Shown piece by piece: positions 1 to 9,619 of a stretch of DNA of 55,287 bases. The position numbers and the translations under genes were made by a program. Numbering within the stretch: position 1 is the stretch's first letter; each line of letters opens with the position of its first letter. The notes beneath the pieces are model-generated. The model was given only the letters and a program-made list of their open reading frames with translations. It ran no database searches and was not told the DNA's origin. Source of the stretch: Halomonas elongata (lineage in GTDB: Bacteria; Pseudomonadota; Gammaproteobacteria; Pseudomonadales; Halomonadaceae); the NCBI RefSeq assembly GCF_029081005.1, contig NZ_JAJQTQ010000023.1, positions 1-55,287 on the forward strand. Reading direction: 5' to 3'.

Positions 1-35
1 GGGCCCGCAGGGTAGCCGCCATGGATGGCGGCTAT

Positions 36-84
36 AGCGCAGTGATTTGCCCGCGCAGGCATTTGTGCAGTGTTTCCCTTGATG
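36..84. repeat. partial copy of repeat family C
   Basis: The stretch with ATTTGC, GCGCAGGCATTTGTGCAGTG and a following TTTCC closely matches the right end of the 142-bp inverted-repeat element at 17106-17247. The left part of the element is not recognisable here. The rest of 1-252 shows no convincing gene; the bases around 195-225 contain an inverted CGGGCGCC/GGCGCCCG-like hairpin that could terminate transcription coming from the minus-strand gene to the right. Confidence 0.4.
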
Positions 85-252
85 TATGTCGGCTGCTCCC
101 TTCATACCGCCTGGGAGCTTCATGCTGGGGTCGACCACAGCCCCGGACGGATGTTCCCGGGGGAGATACCGTGACGAGAACAGCCGGAGGGCCGGGCGCC
201 TCGAGACGCCCGGCCCTCCGGCTGGAAGCGATGTCGACTTTTCCGACAACGC

Positions 253-666
253 TCAGGCTCGCAGGACGTCCAGCCGAGCCTGATCGGCATTGCCGAAATC
301 GGGATCGACATAGATGTGCATGCGACAGATCAAGTCGCCTTCGAAGGCGAAGACACTACAGAAGCGTCCCTGAGAGATCTCGCCATCGGGCCATGCCGTG
401 CCATCCCGCAGTCGCCCGGACTCGGTCCCCTCCACCACGACATGGTCGTCGTCGACGATATAGTGAAAAGCATCGATATCGTGGACCAGTTCGGGCACCT
501 CCCGGCGAATGCGTTTCCCGAACTCGACCAGTGCCGCCTTCCCCGACGCCGGGCCGAACTTGGGGAAATAGAAGCTGACATCCTCGGAGAACAACACCGT
601 CACCGAGGGATCATCGGCATCCACCCGCCGGAAATAGGCCTTCACGGTATCAAGACGCGAGGTCAT
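253..666 (-). CDS. SnoaL-like / NTF2-fold protein
   Basis: This 137-residue protein has the size and pattern of SnoaL-like NTF2-fold proteins: an N-terminal helix (RLDTVKAYFRRVDADD), a phenylalanine/tyrosine-rich strand (DVSFYFPKFGPASG), then a curved sheet ending in an RMHIYVDPDF strand. Such proteins form a small cone-shaped pocket and act as isomerases, hydrolases or binding proteins; the substrate cannot be told. Its ATG overlaps the stop of the upstream SDR gene by 4 bases (ATGA), so the two are translationally coupled and probably share the TetR-controlled promoter at about 1404-1541. Confidence 0.75.
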   Translation of the reverse strand: MTSRLDTVKAYFRRVDADDPSVTVLFSEDVSFYFPKFGPASGKAALVEFGKRIRREVPELVHDIDAFHYIVDDDHVVVEGTESGRLRDGTAWPDGEISQGRFCSVFAFEGDLICRMHIYVDPDFGNADQARLDVLRA

Positions 667-1403
667 GCATTGGCCCCTCCATCGACGGTGAATTCCGCTC
701 CGGTCACCGAGCGCCCCTCGGGCCCTGCCAGCCAGCCCACCAGGTTCGCCACATCGTCGGCCTCGTTATAGCGAGGAATCGCCATGACGCCACGCTGCAG
801 ATCCGACAAGTCGCCATCGGCGGGATTCATGTCGGTATTCGTCGACCCCGGATGCACGACATTGACGGTGATCCCGCGCGGCCCCAGATCCCGGGCGGCT
901 CCCTTGGTGAGCCCGATCAGGCCGGTCTTGCTCATCGCGTAAAGGCTGAGCCCCGGCCAGGGGACGCGCGGCCCGAGATTGCTGCCGATCGACACGATGC
1001 GCCCTTCGTCACGCATGTGACGCGCCGCCGCCTGAATGGCCACGAAGGGAGCACGCAGGTTGGTCTCCAGAGTGCGGTCCAGGTCATCACGCTCCAGCTC
1101 GCCGATATCCCCGATCAGAAATACCCCGGCATTGTTGACCAGGATATCGAGTCCGCCGAAGCTCGATGCCACACGCTCCACTGCATTCTCGATGGAACGA
1201 TCGTCACGACTGTCGGCCTGAATCGCCATGGCGCGACCGCCCTCCTGCTCGATATCCGCCACCACGGCTCGCGCCTTGTCCTCGCTGCCGACATAGGTCA
1301 GGGCGACCGTGGCGCCATCACCGGCCAACCGCTTCGCCACCGCGGCGCCGATGCCCCGGCTGCCTCCCGTCACCAACGCTACCTTGCCTGTCAGTTGGGT
1401 CAT
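663..1403 (-). CDS. short-chain dehydrogenase/reductase (SDR)
   Basis: This classical SDR of 246 residues binds NAD(P) through TGGSRGIG (residues 12-19) and has the NNAG motif (90-93) and catalytic Ser141, Tyr155 and Lys159. The length is normal for the family. I chose the ATG at 1403 because it follows GAGAGGAAG and begins immediately before the nucleotide-binding strand; a longer open frame upstream runs through the regulator promoter and is not coding. It is divergent from a TetR regulator and coupled to a SnoaL-like gene, a common arrangement for a locally regulated aldehyde/ketone reductase. The substrate is unknown. Confidence 0.9.
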   Translation of the reverse strand: MTQLTGKVALVTGGSRGIGAAVAKRLAGDGATVALTYVGSEDKARAVVADIEQEGGRAMAIQADSRDDRSIENAVERVASSFGGLDILVNNAGVFLIGDIGELERDDLDRTLETNLRAPFVAIQAAARHMRDEGRIVSIGSNLGPRVPWPGLSLYAMSKTGLIGLTKGAARDLGPRGITVNVVHPGSTNTDMNPADGDLSDLQRGVMAIPRYNEADDVANLVGWLAGPEGRSVTGAEFTVDGGANA

Positions 1404-1450
1404 GCTTCCTCTCCCATCATCTCTTGCGCTCAAAAGGATCGAATCATTTA

Positions 1451-1526
1451 TGTATTGATCAATACAAAAATAACGATGGCTGGACATCCTCGACCCTGTC
1501 AAGATATTTTTGTATTGAACGACACA
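1451..1526. promoter_or_regulatory. two TetR-type operator sites
   Basis: The SDR/TetR intergenic region carries a perfect 16-bp palindrome, TGTATTGATCAATACA (1451-1466), and a second site at 1511-1526, TGTATTGAACGACACA, which keeps the left half-site exactly and the right half partly. One site lies close to each divergent gene. A TetR dimer would be expected to bind both and repress the SDR genes and itself. Binding is inferred from symmetry and position. Confidence 0.7.
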
Positions 1527-1541
1527 TAAAGGGAGGCCGGT

Positions 1542-2150
1542 ATGGCAGCACGCGGCAGGCCACGCGGCTTCGACAGGGAAACGGCTCTGGCACGGGCCAT
1601 GGAAGTGTTCTGGGAACGAGGCTTCGACAACGCCTCCCTGGGCGAATTGACGCACGCCATGGGCATCAATTCCCCCAGCCTGTATGCGGCCTTCGGCAGC
1701 AAGGAGGCCCTGTTCCAGGAGGCAATGGCGTTCTACGTGAAGACCGCCGGAAGTGGCATCTGGGAGCCAGTCGACAGCCTGGCAACCGCTCGGGACGCCA
1801 TCGCCCATGTCCTGGATGCCACGGCCAGGGCCTTTACCTGCCGCGACCCGTCACGGGGTTGCATGATCGTGCTCGCCTCCCCCCAGCCCCGGGGCTCCAA
1901 TCCGTCGATCAGCCGCGAACTGGAGCGACACCGGCGCGGCAACCGGGATTACCTGGAGACGCGTCTGCGGCGCGCCGTCGACGAGGGAGAACTCCCCGAG
2001 GGCACGAACTGCCACGCCATCGCCACTTTCTACGCGACCGTGCAGCACGGCATGTCGATCCAGGCCCGGGACGGCGCCTCGCGGGAGGAGCTGCTCGGCG
2101 TCGCGGACTGCGCCATGAGCGCCTGGGACAGCCTGACCCGCCCAGACTGA
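1542..2150 (+). CDS. TetR/AcrR family transcriptional regulator
   Basis: The protein has 202 residues. The N-terminal 55 residues form a TetR helix-turn-helix (FDRETALARAMEVFWERGFDNASLGELTHAMGI region, with SPSLYAAFGSKEALF as the recognition end). The remainder is an all-helical ligand-binding domain of the type found in regulators of small-molecule reductases. The start at ATG 1542 follows AAGGGAGG. It is transcribed away from the SDR/SnoaL pair and most likely represses it through the palindromes in the shared promoter region. The ligand is not predictable. Confidence 0.9.
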   Translation: MAARGRPRGFDRETALARAMEVFWERGFDNASLGELTHAMGINSPSLYAAFGSKEALFQEAMAFYVKTAGSGIWEPVDSLATARDAIAHVLDATARAFTCRDPSRGCMIVLASPQPRGSNPSISRELERHRRGNRDYLETRLRRAVDEGELPEGTNCHAIATFYATVQHGMSIQARDGASREELLGVADCAMSAWDSLTRPD

Positions 2151-2156
2151 ACAGGC

Positions 2157-2843
2157 TCAGCGAACCTGCGCTTCGTGCACTCCCTGGATCACATAGTCTC
2201 GCGCCACGCCGATATGGTAATCGATGGCTTTCCGGCATGACCGAGCATCACCACTCTTCAGGGCCTCCAGCAACCACCAGTGAGAGCCGGCGATACTGTC
2301 CGGCGCCTCGTGAGTCTTGCCGATCAAGGCAATGCACAGCCGAAGTTCATGGGATAGATCCTCGAACGCCCGGAGCAGACGATGGTTGCCCGTTGCCTCG
2401 AACATGAGTCGATGAAACCTTAGATCTTCCTCGATCCGAGCACCTTCATCGGCACCGCTATCAGCAATCTCGCACATCCGCTCGACCTGCCGACTCAAGC
2501 GCTTTTCCACTTCCGTATCGTAATGCTTCACCAGGTGCTCGATAGCATGTCGCTCGAGAGCCAGACGCAGGTCAAAGATGTCCCCCAGTTCACGAGCCTC
2601 GAGGGCGCGCACGAAGAACCCTCGACGTGGCCGCGATACCAGCAAGCCACGGCTCTCGAGCAGCCGCGCTGCCTCGCGCACCGGCGCACGACTGATGCCG
2701 AGATCTCCAGCCAGGCTGACTTCGGAGAGACGTTCACCGGGCACATAGCGCCGTTGAATAATCGCCTGAGTCAGGTAATCGGCCACCTGATCCACCAGAT
2801 TGCGTTGCTGGATGAATGGCTTGGTGTCTGAAGGCTCGGACAT
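2157..2843 (-). CDS. GntR family regulator, FCD (FadR-like) subgroup
   Basis: This 228-residue regulator has an N-terminal winged helix (about 15-80; RLSEVSLAGDLGISRAPVRE) and a C-terminal helical FCD domain (about 90-215) whose histidines and aspartates usually bind a metal and a small carboxylate effector. It is transcribed divergently from the uptake/catabolic operon starting at 3026, with an inverted repeat between them, so it is probably the local regulator of that operon. The C-terminal end nearly meets the convergent TetR gene, with only 6 bases between them. Confidence 0.9.
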   Translation of the reverse strand: MSEPSDTKPFIQQRNLVDQVADYLTQAIIQRRYVPGERLSEVSLAGDLGISRAPVREAARLLESRGLLVSRPRRGFFVRALEARELGDIFDLRLALERHAIEHLVKHYDTEVEKRLSRQVERMCEIADSGADEGARIEEDLRFHRLMFEATGNHRLLRAFEDLSHELRLCIALIGKTHEAPDSIAGSHWWLLEALKSGDARSCRKAIDYHIGVARDYVIQGVHEAQVR

Positions 2844-2898
2844 TTGGGCATTCCGGAAAGGCGTTGAATATTACCCAGTATGGCGAAGAATGCCTTTG

Positions 2899-2927
2899 TG
2901 TCGATAGTCGATTGCCGACTGTCGACA
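2899..2927. promoter_or_regulatory. inverted repeat, candidate GntR operator
   Basis: TGTCGATAGTCG and CGACTGTCGACA form an imperfect inverted repeat of 12-bp arms separated by 5 bases, in the 182-base gap between the GntR gene and the solute-binding protein gene. The position suits autoregulation and control of the operon. Operator function is inferred only from symmetry and context. Confidence 0.5.
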
Positions 2928-3025
2928 GTTTTTCTTCTCGCTGCTATGTTCAATAGCGTTCCCCGGGAGGCACCCGGATACCATCGCGACTCCGATAACA
3001 ACGTCAACAAATCAAGGTGAACCGC

Positions 3026-4597
3026 ATGAAGATGCCTTTCATCGCCGCCCTGGCCGGCTTGTCGCTGCTCAATTCGAGCGTCATCTCCGCCCAGGAAGGC
3101 AACGACCAGACACCTCAGCATGGTGGCGTGATCGATACCATCATCCAGCCGGAGCCCCCCGGCCTGGTGCTCGGCATGATTCAGAACGCGCCGACACGTA
3201 CCGTGGCCGGCAACATCTACGAAGGCCTGTTGCGCTACACGACCGACCTGGAACCGACTCCCCAACTGGCCGAATCCTGGGATGTCAGTGACGATGGCCT
3301 GACCTACACCTTCCACCTTCGTGACGACGTGACCTGGCATGATGGCGAGCCCTTCACCGCCGAAGATGTGGTGTTCTCGGCCGATGTCTTCCATCGCGAA
3401 CTCAACCCCAGTGCTCGCGCCGTGCTACAGCATGTCGAGACTATCGAGGCAGCCGACGATCACACCGTGGTCTTTACCCTGAAACAGCCCTTCGGTCCTT
3501 TCCTGCTCTCCTTCGAAGCCGGCACTTTCACGATGGTGCCCGAACACATCTATGCGGGCACCGATTTCCGCGAAAATGAGGCCAACAACCATCCCATCGG
3601 TACCGGCCCCTTCGAGTTCGAGAGCTGGGATCGCGGCACCGTCATCAAACTGACCCGCAACGAAGATTACTACCAGGACGACTTGCCCTATCTGGATGGC
3701 ATCAACTGGCACATCATCCCCGACGGTGCGTCCCGGGCAATCGCTTACGAAAACGGCACCGTCGACGTCTTGCCCTACGGCACCGTGGAGAATTTCGACA
3801 TCCCGCGATTGACCGCCATGGACAATACCTGCGTCAGCGACAAGGGACACGAATATTTCAGCCCTTTCGCCATGCTGTGGATGAACAACCGCGAGGGTCC
3901 CACGGCCGACAAGCGGTTCCGGCAGGCCGTGATGTACGCCATGGATCGCGAGTTCGCCCGTGACGTGCTGTGGAACGGCATGGGCAAGGTACCCCTCGGC
4001 GCCTTCGGCTCCAATGCCCGTTTCCAGAACGAGTCGCTTTCTCCCTACGACCACAATCCCGATCGTGCCCGTGAACTGTTAGATGATATGGGCTATGACG
4101 GTGAAGAAGTCACACTGCTGCCTCTGCCCTACGGCGAGACCTGGAATCGCTGGGCTGAAGCCGTGCAGCAGAATCTCAAGGAAGTCGGCATCAACGTTCG
4201 CACCGAGGCTACCGACGTGGGGGGTTGGAATCAGCGTCTCGGTGACTGGGACTTCGACCTGGCCTTCACCTACCTCTATCAGTACGGCGATCCCGCACTA
4301 GGCATTTCTCGGACCTACCTCTCGGACAACATAGAGAAAGGCTCGCCCTGGAACAATGTCGAGGGTTACGAGAATGCCGAGGTCGACGACCTGTTCGCAC
4401 GAGCCGCCACGGCTCACCCGGACAGCGAGCGCGAAGCGCTTTATCACGATGTTCAGGAGATCCTGCAGGAAGACGTACCGGTAGGTTGGCTGCTGGAGCT
4501 CGGTTTCCCGACCATTTACCGCTGCAACGTCAAGAACCTGATTACCTCGGGTGTCGGCGTCAACGACGGTTTCAAGGACGCCTGGATCGACCAGTGA
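3026..4597 (+). CDS. ABC transporter solute-binding protein, peptide/opine family 5
   Basis: The 523-residue periplasmic binding protein belongs to the DppA/OppA family: a signal peptide (KMPFIAALAGLSLLNSSVISAQ) followed by the family 5 hallmark region LAESWDVSDDGLTYTFHLRDDVTWHDGEPFTAEDV (not quoted further). I prefer ATG 3026 to the GTG at 3017 because AAGGTG sits just upstream of the ATG. It would capture a peptide, opine or similar amino compound and deliver it to the two permeases that follow. First gene of the operon; a hairpin after its stop separates it from the permeases. Confidence 0.92.
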   Translation: MKMPFIAALAGLSLLNSSVISAQEGNDQTPQHGGVIDTIIQPEPPGLVLGMIQNAPTRTVAGNIYEGLLRYTTDLEPTPQLAESWDVSDDGLTYTFHLRDDVTWHDGEPFTAEDVVFSADVFHRELNPSARAVLQHVETIEAADDHTVVFTLKQPFGPFLLSFEAGTFTMVPEHIYAGTDFRENEANNHPIGTGPFEFESWDRGTVIKLTRNEDYYQDDLPYLDGINWHIIPDGASRAIAYENGTVDVLPYGTVENFDIPRLTAMDNTCVSDKGHEYFSPFAMLWMNNREGPTADKRFRQAVMYAMDREFARDVLWNGMGKVPLGAFGSNARFQNESLSPYDHNPDRARELLDDMGYDGEEVTLLPLPYGETWNRWAEAVQQNLKEVGINVRTEATDVGGWNQRLGDWDFDLAFTYLYQYGDPALGISRTYLSDNIEKGSPWNNVEGYENAEVDDLFARAATAHPDSEREALYHDVQEILQEDVPVGWLLELGFPTIYRCNVKNLITSGVGVNDGFKDAWIDQ

Positions 4598-4603
4598 CAT
4601 GCC

Positions 4604-4621
4604 GGGGCGGTTCACCGCCCC
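4604..4621 (+). promoter_or_regulatory. intercistronic hairpin after the binding-protein gene
   Basis: GGGGCGG-TTCA-CCGCCCC forms a 7-bp GC stem with a 4-base loop, 6 bases after the binding-protein stop, and is not followed by a strong T run. Hairpins at this place in ABC operons typically protect the upstream mRNA and reduce readthrough, giving an excess of binding protein over permease. Confidence 0.6.
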
Positions 4622-4650
4622 GCCACCCTGTTTCGTCATGAGGCACTCGC

Positions 4651-5628
4651 ATGCTCTATGCCCGTCTGATACTGATGCGGCTGCTCAAGGCCATTGTCGT
4701 ACTGTTGCTGATCATCGTTTTCAACTTCGTGCTCATCCAACTGGCACCGGGCGACCCCGCCGCCATCCTCGCCGGCGAAGCCGGTGCCAGCGACGAGCAG
4801 TTCCTGCAACAGTTGAGAGAACGCTTCGGCCTCGATCAACCCTTGTACGTACAGTTGTGGGAGTACGTTTCCGGCATCGCCACCCTGGACTTCGGCTATT
4901 CCTACCGCCAGCAGATGCCGGTACTCGACCTGATACTCGAGCGTCTGCCGGCAACCCTGCTGCTGACCGGTACCGCCTTCGTCCTGTCCCTCGGTCTCGG
5001 CATCCTGGCCGGTGCCATGGCGGCCAAACGCGCCAAACGGGTGTCGGGGTCCGTGATCATGGCCATTGCCCTGCTCTTCTACGCCACGCCATTGTTCTGG
5101 GTGGCACTGATGGCCGTCGTACTGTTCTCGGTCTATCTCGACTGGTTGCCTGCCTACGGCATGTTCACCGTCGGGGCTGAACTGACCGGCTGGGCCCATG
5201 TGCTGGACGTGGCCAAGCACCTCATCCTGCCCGCCACCACCCTCGGCCTATTCTTCATGGCCATCTATACCCGCATGACGCGGGCACCGATGCTCGATGC
5301 CGCCCAGCAGGACTTCGTCAAGACGGCCAGGGCCAAGGGGCTGAAATCGGGGGTGATCCAGCGTCGTCATATCCTGCGCAATGCCCTGCTGCCGATCATC
5401 ACCCTGGCCGGTCTGCAGGCCGGCCAGATGGTCGGTGGTGCCATCCTCACCGAGACGGTATTCGCCTGGCCCGGCATTGGCCGCCTGATGTACGAGGCAC
5501 TGATGCAGCGTGACTACAACCTGCTGCTGGGCATCTTCTTCTTCTCGGCGGCCCTGGTGATCCTGTTCAACATCGTCACCGACCTCGTCTACCGCCTGGC
5601 GGACCCACGGATCAAGGAGGCAACATGA
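4651..5628 (+). CDS. ABC transporter permease, DppB-like
   Basis: The protein is a 325-residue inner-membrane permease with an N-terminal helix (LLKAIVVLLLIIVFNFVLIQL), the typical periplasmic DPAAILAGE region and five further helices. The EAA loop that docks the ATPase is visible as the segment DFVKTARAKGLKSGVIQRRHILRNALLPI. It pairs with the next gene to form the channel. Its stop overlaps the next start (ATGA). Confidence 0.93.
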   Translation: MLYARLILMRLLKAIVVLLLIIVFNFVLIQLAPGDPAAILAGEAGASDEQFLQQLRERFGLDQPLYVQLWEYVSGIATLDFGYSYRQQMPVLDLILERLPATLLLTGTAFVLSLGLGILAGAMAAKRAKRVSGSVIMAIALLFYATPLFWVALMAVVLFSVYLDWLPAYGMFTVGAELTGWAHVLDVAKHLILPATTLGLFFMAIYTRMTRAPMLDAAQQDFVKTARAKGLKSGVIQRRHILRNALLPIITLAGLQAGQMVGGAILTETVFAWPGIGRLMYEALMQRDYNLLLGIFFFSAALVILFNIVTDLVYRLADPRIKEAT

Positions 5629-6476
5629 GCTTCTTCGCCCGTTTCGCCCGCAACCGCGGCGCCCTGGCAGGCCTGATCATCCTCGGTCTGATCATGTTGA
5701 TGGCAGCGCTGGCGCCCATCCTGTTCCCCGAATCTCCCTGGCGCATGGTCCAGCGCCCCTTCCTGGCACCCTTCGAGGTCGATGGATTCTGGCTGGGCAC
5801 CGACACCATGGGGCGCAACGTCGCCGCCGGCTTGATGCACGGTGCCTGGGTCTCCTTGTTGATCGGCCTGGTCTCGACCGCCGTGGCATTGGTCATCGGC
5901 GTGCCGCTGGGCGCCGTGGCGGGTTACCACGGCGGGCTGATCGACGACGCGCTGATGCGCTTCACCGAATTCTTCCAGACCATCCCCAACTTCGCCCTGG
6001 CCATCGTGCTGGTAGCGATCATGCAACCCAGCGTGACCTCGATCGTGGTCGCCATCGCGCTGGTCAGCTGGCCGCCGGTGGCTCGACTCGTGCGCGCCGA
6101 ATTCCTCTCGTTGCGACATCGCGAATACGTCGAGGCAGCCCGTCTGATCGGCCAGTCGAACACCACCATCATTCTGCGACAGATCCTGCCCAACACCCTG
6201 TCGCCAATCATCGTACTGGCCTCGTTGATGGTCGCCACCGCCATCCTGCTCGAGTCGGCCCTGTCGTTCCTCGGACTCGGCGATCCCAACGTGATGTCCT
6301 GGGGCTACATGATTGGCGCCGCACGTACCGTGATTCGTCAGGCCTGGTGGCTGAGTTTTTTCCCCGGGCTCGCCATTCTGCTGACCGTACTGGCGCTCAA
6401 CCTGGTCGGGGAGGGGCTGGACGATGCGCTCAACCCCCGGCTCACCCGAAAACGCCATCAGGAGAGCGCGACATGA
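5625..6476 (+). CDS. ABC transporter permease, DppC-like
   Basis: The 283-residue second permease of the dipeptide/opine importer has an N-terminal helix, the conserved LGTDTMGRNV sequence before the core and an EAA loop (YVEAARLIGQSNTTIILRQILPN region). It overlaps both neighbours by 4 bases, so the permeases and ATPase are translated as a coupled unit. Confidence 0.93.
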   Translation: MSFFARFARNRGALAGLIILGLIMLMAALAPILFPESPWRMVQRPFLAPFEVDGFWLGTDTMGRNVAAGLMHGAWVSLLIGLVSTAVALVIGVPLGAVAGYHGGLIDDALMRFTEFFQTIPNFALAIVLVAIMQPSVTSIVVAIALVSWPPVARLVRAEFLSLRHREYVEAARLIGQSNTTIILRQILPNTLSPIIVLASLMVATAILLESALSFLGLGDPNVMSWGYMIGAARTVIRQAWWLSFFPGLAILLTVLALNLVGEGLDDALNPRLTRKRHQESAT

Positions 6477-8110
6477 GCGATGCCGTACTGAGCCTGCGGG
6501 ACTTGAGCGTGACTCTGCCCGAAGGTGCCGAACGCCGATACGCGGTAGAGGGAATCGGCTACGACGTCGCCGCGGGCGAGATCCTCTGCGTAGTGGGGGA
6601 ATCCGGCTCGGGCAAGTCGATGGCCGCCAATACCGTCATGGGGCTCTTGCCCGAAGGTGTCCGTCCTGTGGCCGGTCAGGCCTTGTTCGAAGGCGAGAAC
6701 CTGCTGGAACTCGACGAGTCGCGACACCGGCAACTACGCGGCCTGCGCATCGGCATGATCTTTCAGGAGCCCATGACAGCGCTCAACCCCTTGATGCGCG
6801 TCGGCGCTCAGATTTCCGAGGTATTCGAAGCCCACGGCCGCCTCAAGGCCACTGAACGCCGAGACAGGGCCTTGGCATTGTTGACCGAGGTCGGCCTTCC
6901 ACAGCCCGAGAAGGCCCTGCGTGCCTATCCCTTCGAACTCTCGGGCGGTCAGCGTCAACGCGTGGTGATCGCCATGGCCCTGGCACTCGAACCCACCTTG
7001 CTGATTGCCGACGAACCAACCACGGCCCTGGACGTCACGACCCAGGCCCAGATTCTCGACTTGATTCGCGACCTGCAGGTCAAGCACGGCATGGCCGTCA
7101 TGTTCATCACGCACGACTTCGGTGTGGTCGCCGAGATCGCCGATCGCGTCTGTGTCATGCGCGATGGGCGCATCGTCGAGATGGGCACCGCCTCCGAGGT
7201 GCTCGACCACCCACGCCATGCCTACACCCGAGCGCTCATCGATGCCATCCCCAGCGATGCGGCACCCGCCCGGCGGGAGGCTCGAACCGGCGACCCGCTG
7301 CTCGAGGTCCGCCGCCTCAGCCGCACCTTCCGCTCGCGAGGTGGGCTGTTCAAGCCGACCCGCGAGGTACACGCCCTGGACGATGTGTCCTTTTCACTGT
7401 CACGCGGCGAGACCATCGGCATCGTCGGCGAATCGGGGTCCGGAAAGTCGACGCTCGGGCGCTGCGTCGTACGACTCGAACGCCCCGACAGCGGCGAACT
7501 GCTGCTGGATGGTACCAACTTGAGCGACCTCAAGGGCGACGCCCTGCGCCGTCAGCGGCACCGCATCCAGATGGTCTTTCAGGATCCCTTCGCCTCGCTC
7601 AACCCACGCACGCGTGTCGGCCTGGCCATTGCCCAGGGTCCTATCGCCAGTGGCGTACCACGTCATCAAGCTCTGAAGCGCGCCCGTGAACTGCTCGAGA
7701 TGGTGGGACTCGGCGATGCCGCCGAACGCTTTCCCCATGAGTTCTCCGGCGGACAGCGGCAGCGCATCGGCATCGCCCGAGCCCTCGCCCTGGAGCCGGA
7801 ACTGATCGTCGCCGATGAAGCCGTCTCGGCCCTCGATGTCTCGATCCAGGCCCAGGTACTCGAGCTGTTGGGAGATCTGCAACGGCGGTTTTCGCTGTCG
7901 CTGCTGTTCATCACCCATGACCTGCGGGTCGCCGCCCAGGTATGCGATCGCTTGATCGTCATGCAACACGGACGCATCGTCGAGCAGGGGCGCGCCGAAG
8001 ACATCTTCCGGCAGCCCCGCGAGGCCTATACACGAAGCCTGCTCGATGCCATCCCCGGACGCTCACGCCAATCCCGAGACCATGACACGCTCGCGGTCTC
8101 TCAATCCTGA
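6473..8110 (+). CDS. fused double ABC ATPase (DppD-DppF type)
   Basis: This 545-residue protein holds two complete ATPase domains in one chain. The first has Walker A GESGSGKS (42-49), LSGGQRQR and LLIADEPT; the second has [12 protein letters not shown] (about 319), [15 protein letters not shown] and [12 protein letters not shown]. In E. coli the DppD and DppF subunits are separate; here they are fused, as in GsiA and some opine importers. The ATG at 6473 overlaps the DppC stop; an upstream in-frame extension reads through the permease gene and is not coding. Confidence 0.92.
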   Translation: MSDAVLSLRDLSVTLPEGAERRYAVEGIGYDVAAGEILCVVGESGSGKSMAANTVMGLLPEGVRPVAGQALFEGENLLELDESRHRQLRGLRIGMIFQEPMTALNPLMRVGAQISEVFEAHGRLKATERRDRALALLTEVGLPQPEKALRAYPFELSGGQRQRVVIAMALALEPTLLIADEPTTALDVTTQAQILDLIRDLQVKHGMAVMFITHDFGVVAEIADRVCVMRDGRIVEMGTASEVLDHPRHAYTRALIDAIPSDAAPARREARTGDPLLEVRRLSRTFRSRGGLFKPTREVHALDDVSFSLSRGETIGIVGESGSGKSTLGRCVVRLERPDSGELLLDGTNLSDLKGDALRRQRHRIQMVFQDPFASLNPRTRVGLAIAQGPIASGVPRHQALKRARELLEMVGLGDAAERFPHEFSGGQRQRIGIARALALEPELIVADEAVSALDVSIQAQVLELLGDLQRRFSLSLLFITHDLRVAAQVCDRLIVMQHGRIVEQGRAEDIFRQPREAYTRSLLDAIPGRSRQSRDHDTLAVSQS

Positions 8111-8139
8111 TCCCCCGATGGGCACGACACGGAACCGAT

Positions 8140-9576
8140 ATGGACACTATGGAACACCAGCCATCGACCTCCCTCTCCGCCCTGCTCGACCGACTGCGCG
8201 AGCGCCTCGGCGACAACGCAGTGCTCACCGGCGACGACGTCACTGCCCGCTCCGTCGACTGGTTGACCGGTGCGCCCTGCCTCGCCGCCGCCATCGTTCG
8301 CCCCGGCACACCGGACGAACTGGCCGAGACATTGCGCCTCTGCCATGCGGCTCGCCAACCGGTGGTGACCCACGGTGGCCTGACCGGCCTGGTGCACGGT
8401 GCCGAGGCGTCATCCGAGGAACTGGTGATCTCGCTGGAGCGCCTCGACGCCATCGAGGCCATCGACCCGGTCGGCGCCACCCTCACCGTCCAGGCCGGTG
8501 CACCGCTGCAGAAGGTCCAGGAGGCCGCCGAGGAAGCCGGCCTGCAGTTTGCCCTCGATCTAGGGGCGCGAGGCAGCTGCACCATCGGCGGCAACATCGC
8601 CACCAATGCCGGCGGTAACCGGGTGATCCGCTACGGCATGATGCGTCAGCAGGTGCTGGGGCTGGAAGCGGTGCTGGCCGATGGCCGCATCATCAGCTCC
8701 ATGAGCCCGATGCTCAAGAACAACGCCGGCTATGATCTCAAGCAACTGTTCATCGGCAGCGAAGGCACCCTGGGCATCGTCACCCGAGCCGTGCTTCGCC
8801 TGCAGCCCGCCATGCCGGACACCCGAGCCGCCCTGGTCGCCTGCCCGTCCTTCGACGCCCTGACCGGGCTGCTCGGCCACATGCGCCAGACGCTCGGTGG
8901 CGAGCTCAGCGCCTTCGAGGCCATGTGGCGCAACCACTATCGCCTGCTCACCGAGATCAGCGGCCGTCACGCTCCCCCCGTGAGCACCGAATCCCCCTTC
9001 TATGTCATCATCGAATCTCAGGCCGTCGATGCCGATCGTCATGGGGAACGTTTCGACCGGGCCTTCGAATCGGCCTTCGAGGCGGGCCTCTTGGCGGATG
9101 CCGCCATCGCCCAGTCCGATGCCCAACGCGACGGCCTGTGGGCCATTCGCGAGGACATCGAGGGGCTGGTCAGTCTCCTGGCCCCCATGATGACCTTCGA
9201 CGTCAGCCTGCCGATCGGTGACATGGACGCCTATGTCGAACACGTGGAGATGACGCTTCGCGAGCGCTGGCCGGACGGACGCCTGGTGGTATTCGGCCAC
9301 CTGGGCGATGGCAACCTGCATCTCTCGGTCGGCGTCAGCAGCGACGACGCCGACACCCGACACCGGGTGGAACGCTGCATCTACGAGCCCCTGGCCAAGC
9401 TCGGGGGCTCGATCTCGGCGGAACACGGCATCGGCCTGGAGAAACGTGGCTGGCTACCGGTTTCGCGCTCGCCGGACGAGCTCGCCCTGATGGCGACCCT
9501 CAAGCAGGCCCTGGACCCCCACGGCCTGCTCAATCGTCACAAGGTCGTCACCGTCGCTGCCCGGGACGACCACTGA
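8140..9576 (+). CDS. FAD-linked oxidase, GlcD/D-2-hydroxyacid dehydrogenase type
   Basis: The protein has 478 residues. The N-terminal half is a PCMH-type FAD domain (IVRPGTPDELAETLRLC; GLDLGARGSC-like Gly-rich segment before NIATNAGGNRVIRYGM), and the C-terminal half is an FAD-oxidase C domain with HLGDGNLHLSV (about 387-397) and EHGIGLEKR (about 428). Relatives oxidise D-2-hydroxyacids such as D-lactate, glycolate or D-2-hydroxyglutarate and pass electrons to the respiratory chain or ETF. It follows the transporter by 29 bases, so its substrate is likely the imported compound or a derivative. Confidence 0.88.
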   Translation: MDTMEHQPSTSLSALLDRLRERLGDNAVLTGDDVTARSVDWLTGAPCLAAAIVRPGTPDELAETLRLCHAARQPVVTHGGLTGLVHGAEASSEELVISLERLDAIEAIDPVGATLTVQAGAPLQKVQEAAEEAGLQFALDLGARGSCTIGGNIATNAGGNRVIRYGMMRQQVLGLEAVLADGRIISSMSPMLKNNAGYDLKQLFIGSEGTLGIVTRAVLRLQPAMPDTRAALVACPSFDALTGLLGHMRQTLGGELSAFEAMWRNHYRLLTEISGRHAPPVSTESPFYVIIESQAVDADRHGERFDRAFESAFEAGLLADAAIAQSDAQRDGLWAIREDIEGLVSLLAPMMTFDVSLPIGDMDAYVEHVEMTLRERWPDGRLVVFGHLGDGNLHLSVGVSSDDADTRHRVERCIYEPLAKLGGSISAEHGIGLEKRGWLPVSRSPDELALMATLKQALDPHGLLNRHKVVTVAARDDH

Positions 9577-9619
9577 CCCTCTTCACCTTCGCCCTTCACC
9601 GTTATCCAAGGGAGATGTC

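Noticed and set aside
5589..6458. Long antisense frames opposite the transporter and other genes
   Set aside because: High GC leaves antisense frames open; their products are rich in Arg, Gly, Gln and His with no domains, and the sense genes are certain.
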